From: Tropicimonas sp. IMCC34043
GTDB lineage: Bacteria; Pseudomonadota; Alphaproteobacteria; Rhodobacterales; Rhodobacteraceae
DNA length: 64,000 bases
NCBI RefSeq assembly: GCF_003390845.1
Contig: NZ_QMEK01000001.1
Coordinates: forward strand, 1 to 64,000
Direction: 5' to 3'
The stretch's first letter is position 1. Every line of letters begins with the position of its first letter. Below, one piece after another: positions 11,901-19,160 of the stretch. A program made the translations under genes and the position numbers. Under the pieces are notes generated by a model. The model had not been told where the DNA came from. It worked only from the letters and a program-made list of their open reading frames with translations, and did not search any database.

Positions 11901-14900
11901 CATCGCGACAACCGTGACGATCTCGGTCGGCGGCGATGGCGGCACCGGGGCCGTGTCGGGCGATGTCAGCGTGACCAACAGCAGCGATATCGGCACGCAG
12001 GGGGTCCGGTCGGCGGGCGTCTATGCCCAGGCCGTCGGTGGCGGCGGCGGCGATGCGCAGCACGTGCGCAACCTGGTCATCGGGCCCGATGCCGACAACA
12101 GCTCGCGCAACGCGTTGCTGATCGGCGGTTCGGGCGGCAGCGGCGGTGCGGCGGGCGCGGTCAGCGTCACCAACACCAGCACTGCGCGCATCGTCACCGA
12201 TGGCGACGAAAGCCATGGCATCTTTGCCCAGTCGATCGGCGGCGGTGGCGGCAACGGCAGCGACGTGCTGTCCGTCTCGATCAGCCGGCTGGGCAGCACG
12301 GCCACAATGGCGCAGGGGCTGCAACTGGCGATTGGCGGATCCGGCGGCACCGGCGGCACCGGCGGCGCGATTGACGTGATCAACGACGGGCTGATCGTCA
12401 CCAGCGGCGACAAGGCCCACGGCATCCTGGCGCAATCGATCGGCGGCGGCGGCGGCAATGGCGGTTATTCGATCACCGGCACCGCGACGCTGCAGAAGGG
12501 GACCGGATCCGATCCGACCATGGCGCTGAATATCGGTGGATCGGGCGGCAATGGCACCGAGGCAGGCGATGTCACCGTTACCAACACCGGCGAGATCGAC
12601 GTCCTCGGCGACGGGTCCTATGGCGTGCTGGCGCAGTCGGTTGGCGGCGGCGGCGGCAACGGCGGTCTGGCGGTGTCGCTGTCACTGAACGATCTGGCCG
12701 AGCAGGCGACGAACCAGACATTCTCGAAGATCGCGATTGGCGGATCTGGCGGTACCGGTGCCGATGCCGGCGACGTGACGGTCAACCATAGCGGCCCGAT
12801 CACTGTTCTGAGTGAAAATGGCTATGGCATCTTTGCCCAGTCGATCGGCGGTGGCGGCGGCACGGCCGGGCTGTCGTTCTCGACCCCGGCGGCGACGGTC
12901 GGCGATTTCACTGTCTCGACCGGGCTCGGTGCGCGGGATGGCGCCAAGGGGACGGCCGGAAATGTGGTGGTCAACAGCACGGGCGATATCATCGTGATCG
13001 GCGCCGGCAGCCAGGCGATCTTCAGCCAGGCGGTCAATGGCGGCGGCGGCACGGTCGATACCTTCATCGACTTCACCAAGACGGCCGAAACCGAGGCCAG
13101 CGCTTCGGTGACAAGCGAGATCGTGCTTGGCGGCGACGATGTGGACGGCAGCGCCAGCGCCGAGGTCCAACAGACCCACACCGGGGACATCGCGACCACG
13201 GAAGACCGTTCGACGGCGATGGTGCTGCAGAGCATCGGCGGCGGCGGTGGCACCGCCTCGACGACGCTGCAATCCGGCATCAGCGGCGACGTGACGTTGA
13301 ACGCCATGCTGGGATCCAAGAATACCGACGACGCCACCGGCGGTACGGTCACGGCAACTCGCACCGGCTCGATCCTGACGATTGGCGATCTGTCGGAAGG
13401 CGCGTTGGTTCAGTCCATCGGTGGCGGCGGTGGCCGTCTGGTCGTCGCTGCGGGCAGTGATGACGGAACGTCGGGCGAACGGGTTGCCACCGTCCTCATG
13501 GGGTCCGATCCCTCGTTCCGAAACGATGGTGGCGACATTGCCGTGACCCTTGTTGGTTCGGTCGCGACCATCGGTGACAACTCCAGCGCCCAGATCATCC
13601 AGTCGATTGGCGCAGGCGGTGGCGAAACCTATCTGACCGGGCTCGACAGCGCCGAGATCGTGATGGGCGCGACCGACGATTCGACCGGCGATGGCGGTGC
13701 GGTCACGGTGGTGAACACCGGCGACACCAGCACCGAGGGTTACCTTTCCTATGGCTTCGTGTTGCACAGCATCGGTGGCGGCGGCGGCCTTGTCGGAACG
13801 GACCTGAGCGCGGATGCGGTCGATGTGCAGCTTTCGACCGCAAATGGCGGCGACGGGGGCACGATAGAGTTCACCAACGACGGCTATGTCGTGACGAGGG
13901 GCCGCGATGCCGTGGCCGTTCTGGCGCAGAGCCTTGGCGGTGGCGGCGGATCGGTCGACGGCATCTTCCGTGGCAGTTCCGGCGGTGCCGGCAGCGGCGG
14001 GGCGGTCACGCTCGACCTGAACGGCAATGTCATGGCTCTGGGCGAGGGCGGGATTGCGGTCATGGCGCAATCCGCGGGTCGCGATGGCGCAGGGCCGATC
14101 GACGTCTCGCTCGATGGGCTGATCGTCGGCGGCAGCGGCGGAACCTATCTGGCGGACCCGGTCGAGCAAGGCGTGGCCGGGCTGACCTCGGGCACCGCAG
14201 CCATCGTCATCGATGGCGGCACGGACAATACGCTCAAGCTTGAATCGGGCAGCTTCCTGATGGCGCTGAACAACCGCATCCTCAGCGGCGGTTCGGGCAA
14301 CGAGACGGTCCGCCTGTCAGGCGGCGCGGTCGGCAACATCGATCTCGGTGGCGGCACCAACAACGTGACCGTGACCGAGGACGGTGCCTTCTATGCGCAG
14401 GATCAGGTCGATCTGGGCACCTCGGGGCTGTTGACCATCGACGGCGATCTCTACCTTGGCGGCACGGCCTATCTGACCAGCGGAACGCTTGGTGCGCAGA
14501 CCAGTGCCTCGGACATCCGCGTCACGCAGGATGTCATCCAGACCACGGCCGTTACCGGATCTCTCGGCTTCGGCAGCACGGCGACCTATACGGCCGACGT
14601 GTCTTTTGGCGGCGGTGACAGCGACCTGATCAATGTTTCGGGCGATGCGACGATTGCGGGCACGCTTGTTCCTGTCCTGCATGAGCTTGGAAACGACAAG
14701 CCGATCACGCTGATCAAGGCCGGCGGCGCGGTTTTCGACGCCGGCACGACGCTCGTCGATACCCCGGTCCTGAGCTATTCGCTCTCGCTCGATTATGCAC
14801 AGGGCACCATCGACCTCGATGTCGACGCAGATTTCGAGATGCCGGGCATGAACCGCAACCAGACCAACACGGCAGCGCAGATCAACCGCGTGCTGAGCGG

Positions 14901-15963
14901 CCAGGGTTCGTCCGACATGGCGCCGATGTTCGCGCTGATCGCCAACATGGAGGACGAAGACGATGTCGTCGATGCCGTCGATCAGCTGATATCCGAGGAC
15001 TATGCGGCGACACTGGCCGATGCGCTTTATGCCAGCCGCCGGTTCGCGGACACGATCTATCGCTGCGACTTCTACAACCTCGCGAAGGCCAACGACGACC
15101 CGCGCACCTGCTATTGGGCGATGGCAAGCGACAGCACCCTTACCCGCGATGCGTCCTACGAATACCGCCGGTATCACAGCGACGGGTCTGCCTTTACGGC
15201 GGGCGCCCGGATCCCGGTCGGGGACGACCTCTATCTGGGTCTGACGGCGGGCTTCGAGAACTTCTCGGTGTCCAATGGCGACAACTTCGCGGCCGACGGA
15301 ACGCGGACTGAACTCGGCGTGTCCCTGCAGCGGTTTGCCGGACCGTTGGAGCTCTACGGGATGCTCAATGGCAGCACCGCGCAATACAACTCCAACCGCT
15401 TCATCGACATCTCGGGGACCCTGCCGGGGGGCGATGTGGTGACCGGCGGCACGGCGCAGGCCAAGCAGCGGGTGAGCGTTGCGAACCTGCGGTTCGGGGC
15501 GGGCTATCGCTATCAGGTGCCGGGCAACAGCTTCTATCTTCGACCGGGACTCGACCTCGATGCCACCTATCTGCAGTCGAACAATGTTGCAGAAAGCGGC
15601 ACGGACTATGGTCTGGTGCTTGACGAAACCGGCCAATGGGTGCTGTCGGCGACGCCGTCTGTCGAGATCGGCTCGGACATGAAGGTGAACGCCACGGACC
15701 GGTTGCGGGGCTTCCTGCGCGGTGCCGTCGCGTTCTCGGATGTCGACGATGTCTATATCGACGCAACCTTCGCAGGCGCCAGCTCTTCGGACGGGTATTT
15801 CCGCAACTACAGCGGCATCAGCGATCAGACGCGAAGCCTTTCGGCGGGCCTCGTGCTCTATTCGAGCGACAACAGCGCCTACATGAGCGTTGCGTATCAG
15901 GGCATCTGGGACGATCAACTGAGCGGGCAAACCGCGACCGTGAATTTCGGCTTCCGGTTCTGA
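2944..15963 (+). CDS. Giant glycine-rich repeat autotransporter (putative adhesin)
   Basis: A 4,339-residue type Va autotransporter. From the chosen ATG at 2944 the protein begins with an extended signal peptide: a charged leader of about 28 residues, the hydrophobic core GVLVCAIALLLFAG, and a cleavage site near PVMA. The passenger contains about 51 copies of a 65-70 residue repeat marked by (L/V)AQS(I/V/L)GGGGGNGG and a following GLGGSGGxGGxGG strip, roughly residues 385-3710. A linker follows (MNRNQTNTAAQINRVLSG), then a C-terminal beta-barrel of about 300 residues ending in ATVNFGFRF, with the terminal phenylalanine typical of barrel assembly signals. Two cysteines (YRCDFYNL and RTCYW) near the barrel entry could form a disulfide. 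The frame stays open upstream to 2731, but that part overlaps the transposase scrap and has no signal peptide. No good ribosome binding site precedes 2944. Surface adhesion is inference. Confidence 0.85.
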   Translation: MRLLNSIGEQAECFRFENKALDLFLRRACGGVLVCAIALLLFAGPVMAAGPTSSSTVGEAITNPVTGDPTTVTALLVDPVGTPTAGDTAFVQTDDGYTFLVKSVGEDFYNSDDPPVQFSVVSISGNTATVTSPEADGNTDFPVGQLTTDFDADFESSGTPGTLTPPVDVTGPNGVNQVVYGQNGSNGRDGALFVPPSSGGDGANGPVQTQTLSTDVSASSNIGWEIGSVGGNGGVGGDSYLSFWSGSDGGNGGAGGQVTATQAATSTITTTGDDNYGIFAYSRSGEAGNGGSGYAAPGGGTGGHSSDGGSVTVNQFGEISTAGTNAHGIYALSVSNNGGNGGNQWGLVGTAGSGGYGGSGGAVDVSTDAGAIILTSGEFANGILAQSIGGTGGSAGNSGNLLVSLIGAADNGGNGGTVTVSNGGRIQTTGNLSRGIMAQSIGGAGGGGGTAGGLVSLALGGVGTNGGSGAAVSVTNTGTGQIATTGLLSDGILAQSIGGSGGQGANAFGLVAVGGNGTKAGSGSTVTVTNLGTISTEGNGARGIVAQSIGGGGGDGGSSGGMVAVGGSGAGGGSGGTVNVTNDGKITTTGADGIGILAQSIGGGGGNGGSSGAVGAFVGVAVGGTGGTGGAGGDANVTLSDTDASQPSRVLTSGDRATGVFVQSVGGGGGNGGGAVSVALGAFGAASVSVGGDAGDGGAGGTVTLSGSGDATVQTGGDDAAGVMLQSVGGGGGNGGYSVAVAASAGPVSGSLAVGVGGSGGSGGAGGEVVVGTVDGGGNLTAPGFSGSILTSGARSTGLLFQSVGGGGGNGGLAVAASGGGSLFFSGSVSVGVGGSGGTGGLGGTVLAYTDSDVVTTGDSSTAMLVQSIGGGGGNGGGSIAAGVDGSGGGAAGISVGVGGSGTTGGAGGDVTLIAGGSVIRTSGQFSNGVSVQSIGGGGGNGGYSVAVSGTGAGIGAGSVNVGVGGSAANGGDGGAVNARIDAAVRTTGVGSGAILVQSVGGGGGNGGFSVAAGAAGGGAGAGTVTVGLGGSGGAGGAGGTVVATVNGDVATKGDRAAGVVAQSIGGGGGNGGFSVSGAVSGAGTGSGAVSVGLGGAGNSGGAGADVTATVTGDVTTEGSDSTGILAESVGGGGGNGGFSVAGTISGSGIGSGAVSVSLGGGSGTGADAGTVTLTSDGTVWTQGDRSSGFVAQSIGGGGGNGGFSVSGAVSGSGEGSGTVAVGLGGSGAGGGTAGDVIATSNGQILTEGYASSGFVAQSIGGGGGNGGFNVSASVAGAGTAAGSVAVGLGGTGGGGGNGATVTADTTANIETRGDASVGVLAQSIGGGGGNGGFNVSPALSGAGTGSGAVSVGLGGSGTGGGNGGTVGLTIANDVLTRGAQSAAVIAQSVGGGGGNGGFNVAVGGTGAGTGSGAIGVGLGGRAGTGGTGGAVSSSVTGNLTTLGETSSALLVQSLGGGGGNGGMNVSAAIAVAGTGAGGASVGIGGAGGNGGDAGTATSVLSGDVTTFGKDSGGVIVQSLGGGGGNGGLNVSAIITAASSGSGGASVGIGGSGGDGGNAGAADSTITGDVVTLGDNAGGVLVQSAGGGGGNGGVNVSAAVNLSSTAGGAAAIGVGGFGGGGGDGDMATSQMTGDIVTTGDNAGGMIVQSLGGGGGNGGLNVSAAVSLTGESSGAVGIGVGGFGGDGGNAAAATGTLAGDVTTSGDNSAGVLVQSLGGGGGNGGLNVSAAVSIAGSGSGAAAIGVGGFGGSGGLAGNVTGTYSGTVVTSGDRAAGVVAQSLGGGGGNGGVNVSAGLSVAPSYSGSVGIGVGGFGGAGGAAGSVTHNVAGSVETAGDDSIGVLSQSLGGGGGNGGTNVAGAVSISRSTSGAVGIGVGGFGGVGADAGGLTTSDFTGNVRTLGDRSLGVVTQSLGGGGGNGGTNVAGAINLTQSNGGSAGLGVGGFGGGGGNGGAVTGTVQTAAASDSIETRGDDSTGVLAQSVGGGGGAGGVNVSGAISLSGKSGAAVALGVGGFGGSGGDGDTVTLDVAGTVSTYGDRSDGILAQSLGGGGGAGGTNVSGTLALTKPSGSDTIFSISAGVGGFGGGGGDAGAVDLSYSGALTALPRTVNGDGSVTLNETEGANGLVAQSIGGGGGDGGVNVSAGVAISSKPGAGQSDTSKSYAVLVGVGGFGGTGGNAAAVNVDVATGSTIRAHGTGKSGILAQSVGGGGGNGGLNVSGGIVSDTSLIVGVGGLGGNAGIGEDVTVTSRADIAVTTDPADFEVPSDESFEAKLREVLGDTVVDAAKDLVDSKGLKNLFVDLGLFKGDEVTETEGSAGLLAQSIGGGGGNGGMNVSGGIALSKDGKIPSITFGIGGFGGSGNVSGDVSADQGGTIAVEGNWKHGILAQSVAGGGGNGGMNVSGQLNWGSSEGTDGATDLSIVAGLGGHGGTGADAGGVAVVSTGNISTEGYHSRGIFAQSVGGGGGTGGMNVTAVATKDSSPVAIGIGGFGAAGGDAGDVAVTRGTRLASAGTIVTDGIGAHGIEASSIGGGGGDAGINAVLGFSKTTGSGSDSGSAGDRKTPTNTGVDDSVIANFNTVLDELEGKFSTTNTDGSKSVNSALIAIGGSAGDAGIGGDVTVTHFGDIATAEDSSNGVFAQSLGGGGGNAVFNLGLIFEAGDAAQNKGVGLAIGGGTGDGGSSGTVTVENTGNIATEGDDSHGIFAQSVGGGGGNAGYTSLNQSGDGGNVGITIGRTGGTGGAGGNVSASSNGQVSTEGDRSHGLFAQSIGNGGGNSSATSVSLATAKTDDDKGNSFSLSVGLEGGEGGAAGNVSADAAGLLYTIGDESHGIFAQSVGGGGGNGGGAGGSAGAATSFSLNIGGDGGAGGISGRVGVASTARIATEGARSDGILAQSIGGAGGTGGIVKGGTSVIAILKNTIKGSAIGTTTSVNIGGTGGDGMTSGDVTVTSGGVVTTKGDNAQGIFAQSVGGGGGKGGLVETDIVNLRSTIATTVTISVGGDGGTGAVSGDVSVTNSSDIGTQGVRSAGVYAQAVGGGGGDAQHVRNLVIGPDADNSSRNALLIGGSGGSGGAAGAVSVTNTSTARIVTDGDESHGIFAQSIGGGGGNGSDVLSVSISRLGSTATMAQGLQLAIGGSGGTGGTGGAIDVINDGLIVTSGDKAHGILAQSIGGGGGNGGYSITGTATLQKGTGSDPTMALNIGGSGGNGTEAGDVTVTNTGEIDVLGDGSYGVLAQSVGGGGGNGGLAVSLSLNDLAEQATNQTFSKIAIGGSGGTGADAGDVTVNHSGPITVLSENGYGIFAQSIGGGGGTAGLSFSTPAATVGDFTVSTGLGARDGAKGTAGNVVVNSTGDIIVIGAGSQAIFSQAVNGGGGTVDTFIDFTKTAETEASASVTSEIVLGGDDVDGSASAEVQQTHTGDIATTEDRSTAMVLQSIGGGGGTASTTLQSGISGDVTLNAMLGSKNTDDATGGTVTATRTGSILTIGDLSEGALVQSIGGGGGRLVVAAGSDDGTSGERVATVLMGSDPSFRNDGGDIAVTLVGSVATIGDNSSAQIIQSIGAGGGETYLTGLDSAEIVMGATDDSTGDGGAVTVVNTGDTSTEGYLSYGFVLHSIGGGGGLVGTDLSADAVDVQLSTANGGDGGTIEFTNDGYVVTRGRDAVAVLAQSLGGGGGSVDGIFRGSSGGAGSGGAVTLDLNGNVMALGEGGIAVMAQSAGRDGAGPIDVSLDGLIVGGSGGTYLADPVEQGVAGLTSGTAAIVIDGGTDNTLKLESGSFLMALNNRILSGGSGNETVRLSGGAVGNIDLGGGTNNVTVTEDGAFYAQDQVDLGTSGLLTIDGDLYLGGTAYLTSGTLGAQTSASDIRVTQDVIQTTAVTGSLGFGSTATYTADVSFGGGDSDLINVSGDATIAGTLVPVLHELGNDKPITLIKAGGAVFDAGTTLVDTPVLSYSLSLDYAQGTIDLDVDADFEMPGMNRNQTNTAAQINRVLSGQGSSDMAPMFALIANMEDEDDVVDAVDQLISEDYAATLADALYASRRFADTIYRCDFYNLAKANDDPRTCYWAMASDSTLTRDASYEYRRYHSDGSAFTAGARIPVGDDLYLGLTAGFENFSVSNGDNFAADGTRTELGVSLQRFAGPLELYGMLNGSTAQYNSNRFIDISGTLPGGDVVTGGTAQAKQRVSVANLRFGAGYRYQVPGNSFYLRPGLDLDATYLQSNNVAESGTDYGLVLDETGQWVLSATPSVEIGSDMKVNATDRLRGFLRGAVAFSDVDDVYIDATFAGASSSDGYFRNYSGISDQTRSLSAGLVLYSSDNSAYMSVAYQGIWDDQLSGQTATVNFGFRF
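5740..8667 (+). repeat. In-frame tandem array with exact 195-bp period inside the adhesin gene
   Basis: The glutamine (or glutamate) codon of the (A/V)QS(I/V/L)GG motif falls at 5740, 5935, 6130, 6325, 6520 and on to 8470. That gives fifteen consecutive marks spaced exactly 195 bp, or 65 codons. The next mark is at 8668, 198 bp on, and the previous interval from 5542 is also 198 bp. Outside this block the period drifts. Sequence between marks is diverged at the DNA level, so exact spacing is better explained by structural constraint (a repeating beta-helix rung count) than by very recent duplication alone. Confidence 0.85.
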
Positions 15964-15979
15964 GGCAAGAGGAAAACAG

Positions 15980-16483
15980 ATGAAACCGACGACCCCGACG
16001 ATACTGGCGGTGGCGATCAGCCTTCTGAGCGGCGCCACGGCGTTCGCCCAGGCCACGCCACCGGCTGCGCCCGCAGCGCCGATGTGGCTGATGTCCTGTT
16101 CGAACCGGCAGGACCCCGCCCAGCTGGTGTGCGAGCTGTCGCAGAGCATCGTGCTGACGCAGGGCAACCAGCGCGTTGCCACCGCGTCGTTCGCGCGCGT
16201 CGCTGGGCAGACCCGGACCAACGCGAACTTCATTCTGCCGGTCGGGGTCCTGCTGCCGGCGGGGGTGACCGTGGCGGTCGATGGCAATCGCGTCGGCGAG
16301 GCGATCTATCAAAGCTGCGATGCCGACGGCTGCTATGCCACTGCTGACGTTGGGGACGCCTGGCTGAAGGCAATGCGCGCGGGCGAAACGCTGACACTCG
16401 GCCTCAAGGCGCAAGACGGGCAGGCGGTCGATTTTGGCTTTCAGCTCGACGGGTTCACGACGACCGAGGCGATGTTGCCCTAG
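15980..16483 (+). CDS. IalB-family (invasion associated locus B) secreted protein
   Basis: A 167-residue exported protein with a signal peptide (MKPTTPTILAVAISLLSGATAFA). The body matches the IalB family: MWLMSCSN, LVCELSQSIVL, FARVAG, LPVGVLLPAGVTVAVDG, YQSCDADGCYATADVGD and a closing GFQLDGFTTTEAM. Four cysteines in the mature part probably make two disulfides. Family members are periplasmic or outer-membrane associated; in Bartonella IalB is linked to erythrocyte invasion, but most alphaproteobacterial members have no known role. The gene starts 16 bases after the autotransporter stop with a purine-rich site (AAGAGG), so the two form an operon. Confidence 0.85.
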   Translation: MKPTTPTILAVAISLLSGATAFAQATPPAAPAAPMWLMSCSNRQDPAQLVCELSQSIVLTQGNQRVATASFARVAGQTRTNANFILPVGVLLPAGVTVAVDGNRVGEAIYQSCDADGCYATADVGDAWLKAMRAGETLTLGLKAQDGQAVDFGFQLDGFTTTEAMLP

Positions 16484-16531
16484 GGCACGTCGGTTGTCGC
16501 GCCGTCACAGCGCTGAGTACGAAGGTAGCCG

Positions 16532-17521
16532 TCAGGTCGGCAAGGGCGCCGCGATGCCAGGCCGGCGGCCGTCGGGGTGGCAGGCGATCTCGCGCACGGG
16601 CGGCGCCTCTGGCGGAGCCGCGACAAAGCTGCCGACCCGTTCACGGATCTGTTTCGGCGAAAGCCCGAACGCGGCCTGACAGTTCCGCGCCATCGAACGG
16701 TAATCGGCAAAGCCCGCTTGCTCGCTTGCCTCTTCGAGGTTCCGCCCGGGATCTTCGAGCAGCAGGTTGAGGAAGCGGATGATGCGGTTGCAGGTACAAA
16801 GCTCGTGCGGGGTCAGTCCGGCCAGTTCAGGCAGCAGCCGTTCGAAACTGCGCCAGGCAAGCCCGTGACGACCGACAAGCGCACGCAGCGCTTCGCGGTC
16901 GAACACCTGTGGCAGCGCCGGGTCCGAGAACACCAGAAGCGCCTTGCCGCGGCTGATCTCGTCACCTTCCAGCGGACGAACCGCGTCGGGCTGGCGGTAC
17001 TGGCGCAGCACCAGCACCAGAAACTCGACCAGATGGGCCAGGGCTGAATATTCAGAATACTCGTCGGCCCGCAGCGTTTCGAGGTCAAGCTGGTTGGCGA
17101 GCGCGCGCAGACGGGCATAGACCGGATAGTTGGTGAACAATCGCGACTGTTCGCTTTGCAGGCGGTAAAAATCCTCGAGCAGCTCGTGCATCTTGGGGAA
17201 GTTGTGGTTGAGCCGGGCATGGTCGAAGAAGATGTTCACCAGCACCAGATGGTCGACCATCGGATAGGCATGGGTGTCGGCGGCGCGCAGATAGACGATG
17301 TTTCCTGGCAGCAGCAGCTGGAACTGTGCCATGAAACTCACCCCGTGGCCCTTCAGGATATAGGCGATCTCGTCGAAATCATGGTTGTGCAGCGGGAAAA
17401 GCGGCTGCGGATCGCGGCGCGAGACCTGAATCGGCAGCCAGAGATTGTGAAAGAACCGCGACCGCGACGCCTGAATGACCTGCTCGGGAAAGGCGATGTC
17501 GAGATGGAACGGCGCGAGCAT
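16532..17521 (-). CDS. AraC-family transcriptional regulator of the rhamnose locus (RhaS/RhaR-like)
   Basis: A 329-residue regulator transcribed away from the rhamnose operon. The N-terminal half is a cupin-like sugar-binding domain (PLFPLHNHDFDEIAYILKG, VYLRAADTHAYPM). The C-terminal half (about 210-305) holds two helix-turn-helix units ending in EEASEQAGFADYRSMARNCQAAFG, the AraC signature region. Length is a little above RhaS/RhaR (about 280) because of a proline-rich C-terminal tail. The head-to-head position 151 bp from rhaB strongly suggests that it activates the operon in response to L-rhamnose. The ligand itself is inferred from context. Confidence 0.8.
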   Translation of the reverse strand: MLAPFHLDIAFPEQVIQASRSRFFHNLWLPIQVSRRDPQPLFPLHNHDFDEIAYILKGHGVSFMAQFQLLLPGNIVYLRAADTHAYPMVDHLVLVNIFFDHARLNHNFPKMHELLEDFYRLQSEQSRLFTNYPVYARLRALANQLDLETLRADEYSEYSALAHLVEFLVLVLRQYRQPDAVRPLEGDEISRGKALLVFSDPALPQVFDREALRALVGRHGLAWRSFERLLPELAGLTPHELCTCNRIIRFLNLLLEDPGRNLEEASEQAGFADYRSMARNCQAAFGLSPKQIRERVGSFVAAPPEAPPVREIACHPDGRRPGIAAPLPT

Positions 17522-17672
17522 TCTCTTCTCCGTTGAAGCAACGCGATCCGCGTCTTCAGACTGGTCATTTTACGCCAGCCTTCTGCGAAAAACACCCCTT
17601 TCTGTCCTGCCACTTTTGCGGGCAACTTCCTAGCCTGATTGCAAGCAGATCAAGCCTTTTTGGGAGGGAGGC
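17522..17672. promoter_or_regulatory. Divergent rhamnose regulator/operon control region
   Basis: This 151-bp gap must contain the promoters of the regulator (minus) and of rhaB (plus). Two similar stretches, TTTTACGCCAG at 17568-17578 and TTTTGCGGGCA at 17614-17624, could be AraC-type half-sites, but the match is weak. A strong ribosome binding site, GGGAGGGAGG, lies just before the rhaB ATG. Confidence 0.35.
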
Positions 17673-19160
17673 ATGGCGCAGAAATCCGTTATTGCCGTTG
17701 ATCTTGGTGCCTCATCGGGGCGCTGCGTGGTGGTGTCGCTCCAAGACGGGCGGCTGAGTTCGCGCGAGATCAACCGCTTTCCCCATGGCCCGGAAGACCG
17801 CAGCGGCACGCTGTGCTGGGATCTCGACTACCTGTGGACCGGCATCCACGACGGTCTCGCCAGCGCATTTGCCGAGGATCCCGATATTGCCTCGATCGGC
17901 GTTGACAGCTGGGCGGTGGATTTCGTTCCCGTCGACCGGCGGGGCAAGGCACTGCTGCCGTTCGTATCCTACCGCGACGGGCGCACGACCGGGATCATTC
18001 CCGAGTTTCTGGCGGCGGCGGGTCTGACCGACCGGGAAATGTTCCAGCGCACCGGCGTCCAGTCGCTGGATTTCAACTCGCTCTATCAGCTCTACGCGGT
18101 CAAGCTGCACCCGCCGTCAAGCTATGCCGCCCTCGACCGCTGGATGCTGCTGCCGGACTGGGTCCATTTTCAACTGACCGGCATCTGGTCGACCGAATAC
18201 ACCAACGCCACCACCACGCAGATGCTCGACTGCCACGACCGGGACTGGGACCCCTATCTTGTCGAGGCGGTGGGGCTGTCTCAGCAGGCGATGCCGCCGA
18301 TCCGCGAGGCGGGCGAAGTGCTTGGCCCGGTGAAACCCGAATTCTGCCGCGAATGGGGCCTGTCCCAGCCGCCGAAGGTCGTGCTGCCCGGCACCCACGA
18401 CACTGCCTCGGCGGTTGCGGCCCTGCCTTCGACGGCGCCCAGCACCTATTTCATCTCGCTCGGCACCTGGGCGCTGGTCGGGCGCGAGTCGCTGGTGCCG
18501 GACCTGACCGACTTTGCCCATGCTCACGGGCTGTCGAACGAGGGGGGCGTTTTCGGCACCTATCGCCAGCTTCGCAATGTCTCGGGTCTCTGGCTTATCC
18601 AGCGGGTGCGCGAGGAACTGGCACCCGACAGCGACTTTGCCGACTGGGTGGCCGAGGCCGCGACGGTCAGTCCCGGCCGCTCGCTGATCCTGCCGACCGA
18701 TCAGCGGTTCTTTCGCACTCCGAACATGACCGAGGAGATCCGCGCCTTCTGCCGCGAGACCGGCCAGCCTGTGCCCGAGAGCCATGGCGAACTGGCGCGC
18801 TGTATCTTTGAAAGCCTGGCGCTGAACTTTGCCGACGTGCTCGACGATTTCCGCAAGGGCGATCAGATCCACGAACTGCATGTTGTGGGCGGCGGTGGCC
18901 GCAACCGGATGCTGTGCCAGATGGTGGCCGATTTCCTTGGCGCACCGGTGCTGGCCGGGCCGTTCGAGGCCTCGGCGCTTGGCAATGCGCTGGTGCAGAT
19001 GATCGGGCTTGGCTGGATCGAGGACCTGGCCGAGGGGCGCCGCATCCTGCGGGCCAGCGAAGAATTCGTGCGTTGCGAGCCCAATCCGGGAGCGCGCAGC
19101 AACGCCATACGCGCAAGCTATCACGCGCTTCTGTCTCCCGAAAAGGACATGGTATCATGA
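17673..19160 (+). CDS. rhaB: Rhamnulokinase
   Basis: A 495-residue FGGY kinase that phosphorylates L-rhamnulose to L-rhamnulose 1-phosphate in the cytoplasm. Family-defining text is present: VIAVDLGASSGRCVVV at the N terminus, IGVDSWAVDFVPVD, FVSYRDGRT, FQRTGVQSLDFNSLYQL, LLPDWVHFQLTG, LPGTHDTASAV, ISLGTWALVG and HVVGGGGRNRMLCQMVADFLG near the C terminus. The length equals that of Escherichia coli RhaB (about 489). It is the first gene of the operon and its stop overlaps the rhaA start by ATGA. Confidence 0.95.
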   Translation: MAQKSVIAVDLGASSGRCVVVSLQDGRLSSREINRFPHGPEDRSGTLCWDLDYLWTGIHDGLASAFAEDPDIASIGVDSWAVDFVPVDRRGKALLPFVSYRDGRTTGIIPEFLAAAGLTDREMFQRTGVQSLDFNSLYQLYAVKLHPPSSYAALDRWMLLPDWVHFQLTGIWSTEYTNATTTQMLDCHDRDWDPYLVEAVGLSQQAMPPIREAGEVLGPVKPEFCREWGLSQPPKVVLPGTHDTASAVAALPSTAPSTYFISLGTWALVGRESLVPDLTDFAHAHGLSNEGGVFGTYRQLRNVSGLWLIQRVREELAPDSDFADWVAEAATVSPGRSLILPTDQRFFRTPNMTEEIRAFCRETGQPVPESHGELARCIFESLALNFADVLDDFRKGDQIHELHVVGGGGRNRMLCQMVADFLGAPVLAGPFEASALGNALVQMIGLGWIEDLAEGRRILRASEEFVRCEPNPGARSNAIRASYHALLSPEKDMVS

